DNA of 64,000 nucleotides from Peptoniphilaceae bacterium (lineage in GTDB: Bacteria; Bacillota; Clostridia; Tissierellales; Peptoniphilaceae). The stretch covers positions 1-64,000 of the forward strand of contig CAJUSY010000047.1 of assembly GCA_910589545.1 (NCBI GenBank), written 5' to 3'. Each line of letters starts with the position of its first letter. Within the stretch, counting starts at the first letter, position 1. The notes under the pieces were generated by a model that saw only the letters and a program-made list of their open reading frames with translations, did not search any database and had not been told where the DNA came from. Shown here piece by piece: positions 61,090-64,000 of this stretch. The translations under genes and the position numbers were made by a program.

Positions 61090-62778
61090 TTAATTTATTT
61101 TCTTAAATACACCTTTGAAAATTAATTTATAGTAAGGTAAGTCTTCGTCAGAACAGTTTGCTAATTTTTCTAATAAATTGCACAAATTATTGTTATCTAA
61201 TTCCACCGGAGTATACTTGCATTCACTAGAGTTTACCTCCAACATCTTTAGAATTTGAATCATTAATTTGCCATTGTGTTTTGTGTTTATGTCATGAAGA
61301 TTAGTCAATAAACGATTTAACTTAAAAATATTTAAATTGTTATAATTTATCACATCAACTTCATCAAAATCATACCCTAATTTTACACACTCATCTCTGT
61401 AAACATCAAGAATAATTTCTTTTATACTTTTTTCAAAATACTCATAATCTACTATTCCCTTGTCTTGGAGAAATACATATAAGATTTTAGTAATAAAATC
61501 ACTTAAATTAAAATCTAATTCTGATCTAAGTATAATAGAAATCACAGATGTTATAGTTTTTCTTAACTTATAATTATATTTAAAATTATCATCACTACTA
61601 GATATTATGTAGGACATAACATATTCCATTTTATCAGAAATTGCAACAATTCTAGCAGCAGTTGAATTTGGAATGTTTTCAGATATAAATCTGGGTTTAA
61701 TGTGTTCATATACTCCGTCATAAACAATTTTATCTTCGCCATCAGACTTAGCATATAGTTTTCCAATTAAGCCGTGTAAATAAGAACATTTTTGTACAAT
61801 TTCAGTTGCTTTATCCGCTTTACATAGAAATGCTATTCTTTTGACAGAATCAATAGTTTCGTTACTAACTGATAGCATTTTACATAATTCAATTGATATC
61901 TTTATTAGTCTTTGAGTTTTGTCATAAAAGTTACCATAATTATTGATATAATTTACTGTTTTCAAATCCTCAACAAAGTCTTCAAGTTTTCTATCTGATT
62001 TTTGGTTTATCAAATTATTTATTTCTTCTAATTTGTCATTAATTTCTTTAATCAAAATATGGGAATCTTCAGAACTCTTGTTCTTAGCGAAAACAAAAAA
62101 GTTTGAACTATTACCGTTATCGAATTCCATTGGTAATACCGTAAAATTCTCCATCAAAACTGTATAAAGTATTGATTTATCGATACACAAATATTTTTCG
62201 TCAAATGATCCTTCAACGCTTACAGGATAATCAAATTTATTTGCGTATTCGTTGAGTATGCTTTTGTTATTAATAATTGAACAACCATTTGCTCTAGCAA
62301 GTTTATTAGCGCTTTTTTCAAATGATTGTAATCTTTCTTCTTTTTTTAATATTATTTGATTTTTTCGTAACTCTGAAGAAAAATTGTTAAAAGTAGAAGA
62401 ATTAACTAAGCTGTCATCTTTATCTTCTTTTAAGCCCTTGAATTCTATTGTTTTATTTTCTTTTTCATTAAAAATTTTAATGTACAAGATAGACTCTCTA
62501 AATGATAAACTTTCAGAATCATATTTGTATTTGAAATTTATCGAATCAATAGCTTTATTTATTACATTTTCGTAATTTTCTAGTGTATATCCTGGATTTT
62601 CTATATTAGTAATGTAAATAAAAAAATGATCTTTTATTGTATCCAAATCTATATTTGAATATACTAATTGCAGTTTTTTTAATTCTTTTCTTATTTTTTC
62701 GTCAAGCGATCTATTTATAAATCCTATAAAATTCTCGGGAATATTATTAGTCACTATATCTATTAATAAGTTATACAT
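61090..62778 (-). CDS. Shortened glycyl-tRNA synthetase beta subunit-like protein (no glyQ)
   Basis: The 562 residues align in order with GlyS: N-terminal NLLIDIVTNNIPENF (cf. LLLEIGTEELP), FDYPVSVEGSFDEKYL (182-197), GNFYDKTQRL (282-291), CKADKATEIV (319-328), LHGLIGKLYA (334-343), EHIKPRF (358-364) and SDKMEYV (381-387). GlyS is ~690 residues; the loss is mainly in the N-terminal half, and GTEE and PRR-type signatures are gone. In Firmicutes glyQ (catalytic alpha) lies between recO and glyS; here only nine bases do. It cannot charge tRNA alone. It may be a tRNA-binding or HD-type derivative, or a relic under selection. Confidence 0.8.
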   Translation of the reverse strand: MYNLLIDIVTNNIPENFIGFINRSLDEKIRKELKKLQLVYSNIDLDTIKDHFFIYITNIENPGYTLENYENVINKAIDSINFKYKYDSESLSFRESILYIKIFNEKENKTIEFKGLKEDKDDSLVNSSTFNNFSSELRKNQIILKKEERLQSFEKSANKLARANGCSIINNKSILNEYANKFDYPVSVEGSFDEKYLCIDKSILYTVLMENFTVLPMEFDNGNSSNFFVFAKNKSSEDSHILIKEINDKLEEINNLINQKSDRKLEDFVEDLKTVNYINNYGNFYDKTQRLIKISIELCKMLSVSNETIDSVKRIAFLCKADKATEIVQKCSYLHGLIGKLYAKSDGEDKIVYDGVYEHIKPRFISENIPNSTAARIVAISDKMEYVMSYIISSSDDNFKYNYKLRKTITSVISIILRSELDFNLSDFITKILYVFLQDKGIVDYEYFEKSIKEIILDVYRDECVKLGYDFDEVDVINYNNLNIFKLNRLLTNLHDINTKHNGKLMIQILKMLEVNSSECKYTPVELDNNNLCNLLEKLANCSDEDLPYYKLIFKGVFKKIN

Positions 62779-62787
62779 TATTTCTCC

Positions 62788-63492
62788 TTATAAATATTCA
62801 AGGTAGCCTAATGACCCCAAATATTCAATTCCAAAATTGTTCATCGTGTATTTTAACAAAATTTTTAAAATTTCGTTTTCATTTATAGATTCATACTTTT
62901 TATTAACTATGTCATCATACCTATTTTTCATTAGGTATATCATATATTTTGCGTGTAAATTATCTATTTGGTAGTATTCTCCGTCAGAATCTACAAATCC
63001 ACCATCTAAATAAAACCTGTTGTGACTATTTTGATAAAACATACTAGGTTGATATCCAAGATATGATACAAGTTTCAAAATAAACGCATTTATTAAAGCG
63101 TATTGATCTTCAGAATATTTGGATAAAAATATTACTGTTTTCAATATCAAAGCGTATACTTTTTCATTGCAAACTTCATTGTAAAAAATTGACTTTATTA
63201 AATCAACTATAACCAAACTAAATAATTCTGATTTATAGTTTGTTCTTATATTAAAATTAGAGTTAATTAAATCATAATCCACTAAATAATAGAATTGATT
63301 TCCTTTTTTTAAGGTAAAATCATTTACTGAGAGAACATTAAATTCTATAATTGATTTCATGGAATTAATATTATTGATAAAAATTCCAATAATCCCTTCT
63401 TCTTTACTGAAAACATTCAAAATTATAGAATTTTCTCCATAAATTATATGCTCCAACACAATAGCTTGTGTCTTGATGTAATCTTGTTCCAT
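62788..63492 (-). CDS. recO: DNA repair protein RecO
   Basis: RecO loads RecA on SSB-coated gaps with RecR. The 234 residues start with the OB-fold (YIKTQAIVLEHIIYGENSIILNVFSKEEGIIGIF) and continue with the helical domain (FILKLVSYLGYQP). The usual CxxC..CxxC zinc site after LGYxP is gone: the segment SMFYQNSHNRFYLDGG has no Cys, as in E. coli-type RecO. Its ATG overlaps the era stop, and the GlyS-like gene follows after nine bases. Confidence 0.9.
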   Translation of the reverse strand: MEQDYIKTQAIVLEHIIYGENSIILNVFSKEEGIIGIFINNINSMKSIIEFNVLSVNDFTLKKGNQFYYLVDYDLINSNFNIRTNYKSELFSLVIVDLIKSIFYNEVCNEKVYALILKTVIFLSKYSEDQYALINAFILKLVSYLGYQPSMFYQNSHNRFYLDGGFVDSDGEYYQIDNLHAKYMIYLMKNRYDDIVNKKYESINENEILKILLKYTMNNFGIEYLGSLGYLEYL

Positions 63493-64000
63493 TAGTTATA
63501 ACCCAAATACCTTAATCTAGAATCTTTATTTCTCCATTCTTCATCTATTTTAACCCATAGTTTTAGATTTACTTTTGCGTCTAATAATTGTTCAATATCA
63601 ATTCTGGCATCAGTTCCAATTTTTTTAATCATTGACCCTTTTTTACCAATTACCATGCCCTTATGGCTTTTTTTCTCAACAATAATAGTAGCATCTATAT
63701 CAATTAGATTCTTATCTTCTCTTTCTTTGAATTTTTCAATAGTTATAGCTATTCCATGTGGTAATTCATCAGATAAATTTATTAGTGCTTTTTCCCTAAT
63801 TAGTTCTTGTACAATTTGTCTAATAGGTTGATCTGTTACGCTATCTTTATCATAATACATTGGTCCTTGAGGCAAATTATTTTTTAAAGAAGTTAAATAT
63901 CCTTCTAAATTATCTCCGGTCAATGCACTTATTGGAATTATTTCTTCAAATATTCCAACTTTACTGAACATTTCTACTAATTCATTGACTTTATCACTTG
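63492..64000 (-). CDS. era: GTPase Era, C-terminal part (runs off the window)
   Basis: Era is a GTPase that binds 16S rRNA 3' end and 30S precursors. Only the last ~169 residues are here: the end of the G domain with IIPISALTGDN (the SAL motif), then the KH domain with GMVIGKKGSMIKKIGTDARIDIEQLL, ending WVKIDEEWRNKDSRLRYLGY. The frame stays open to base 64000, so the start and the P-loop lie outside; the Met at 63971 is internal. It overlaps recO by one base, the standard era-recO arrangement. Confidence 0.95.
   Translation of the reverse strand, partial: SDKVNELVEMFSKVGIFEEIIPISALTGDNLEGYLTSLKNNLPQGPMYYDKDSVTDQPIRQIVQELIREKALINLSDELPHGIAITIEKFKEREDKNLIDIDATIIVEKKSHKGMVIGKKGSMIKKIGTDARIDIEQLLDAKVNLKLWVKIDEEWRNKDSRLRYLGYN

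Noticed and set aside
1..64000. tRNA, rRNA or CRISPR arrays
   Set aside because: I found no cloverleaf, ribosomal RNA segment or regularly spaced repeat in the intergenic spaces, all of which are under 300 bases.

Overview
The window is about 30% G+C and densely coded. It carries only chromosomal housekeeping genes of a low-G+C Firmicute. Gene order follows the Bacillus/Clostridium backbone (comEC-holA-rpsT-lepA-hemW-hrcA-grpE-dnaK-dnaJ-prmA-rsmE-mtaB-rpsU-nfeD-floA; rimP-nusA-rnpM-infB-rbfA-truB-ribF-rpsO-pnp; dut-ftsK-pgsA-recA-rny; lexA/yneA; miaB-mutS-mutL-miaA-ynbB; era-recO-glyS-ppsR). Sporulation genes expected between rpsT and lepA (gpr, spoIIP) are absent, as are ylxQ, hfq, cinA and glyQ at their usual places. 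This suggests a non-sporulating, reduced anaerobic coccus of the Peptoniphilaceae/Tissierellia type (Finegoldia-like). That placement is inference; no rRNA is present to confirm it.

Layout. 1-160: what looks like the right end of an IS200/IS605-type element (four stacked hairpins). 0.3-8.2 kb, plus strand: trmL, a Na/Pi cotransporter, then the lower glycolytic block gap-pgk-tpiA-gpmI-eno. 8.3-23.2 kb: comEC-holA, convergent rpsT, a signal-peptidase-like gene, lepA, hemW, the HrcA/CIRCE heat-shock operon and tRNA/rRNA/protein methylation genes. 23.2-36 kb: hinT, rpsU (59 codons), nfeD-floA-unknown, the nusA-infB translation operon, rpsO, pnp. 36-49.9 kb: dut, ftsK, pgsA, recA, a four-gene Mre11/split-Rad50 cassette, rny, PHP phosphoesterase, aminotransferase, Xer recombinase, and the divergent SOS pair yneA/lexA. 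50-64 kb, minus strand: ynbB, miaA, mutL, mutS, miaB, a PP2C phosphatase, a PASTA-domain pseudokinase, ppsR, a shrunken GlyS-like protein, recO and the 3' part of era. No tRNA, rRNA or CRISPR was seen, and no gene-free stretch exceeds 300 bases.

Themes. DNA repair and its control are concentrated here: recA, mutS/mutL, recO, the Mre11/Rad50-like cassette, and LexA with LexA-type boxes at recA, lexA and yneA. Four genes keep a family fold but appear to have lost the catalytic parts: a signal peptidase I homologue lacking both Ser and Lys, a PASTA kinase lacking the VAIK, HRD and DFG residues, a GlyRS beta-like protein without its catalytic alpha subunit, and a Rad50-type ATPase cut into two genes so that neither half has a full ATP site. 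These are the best candidates for undescribed biology. GAPDH also carries substitutions at the positions that set NAD versus NADP preference.
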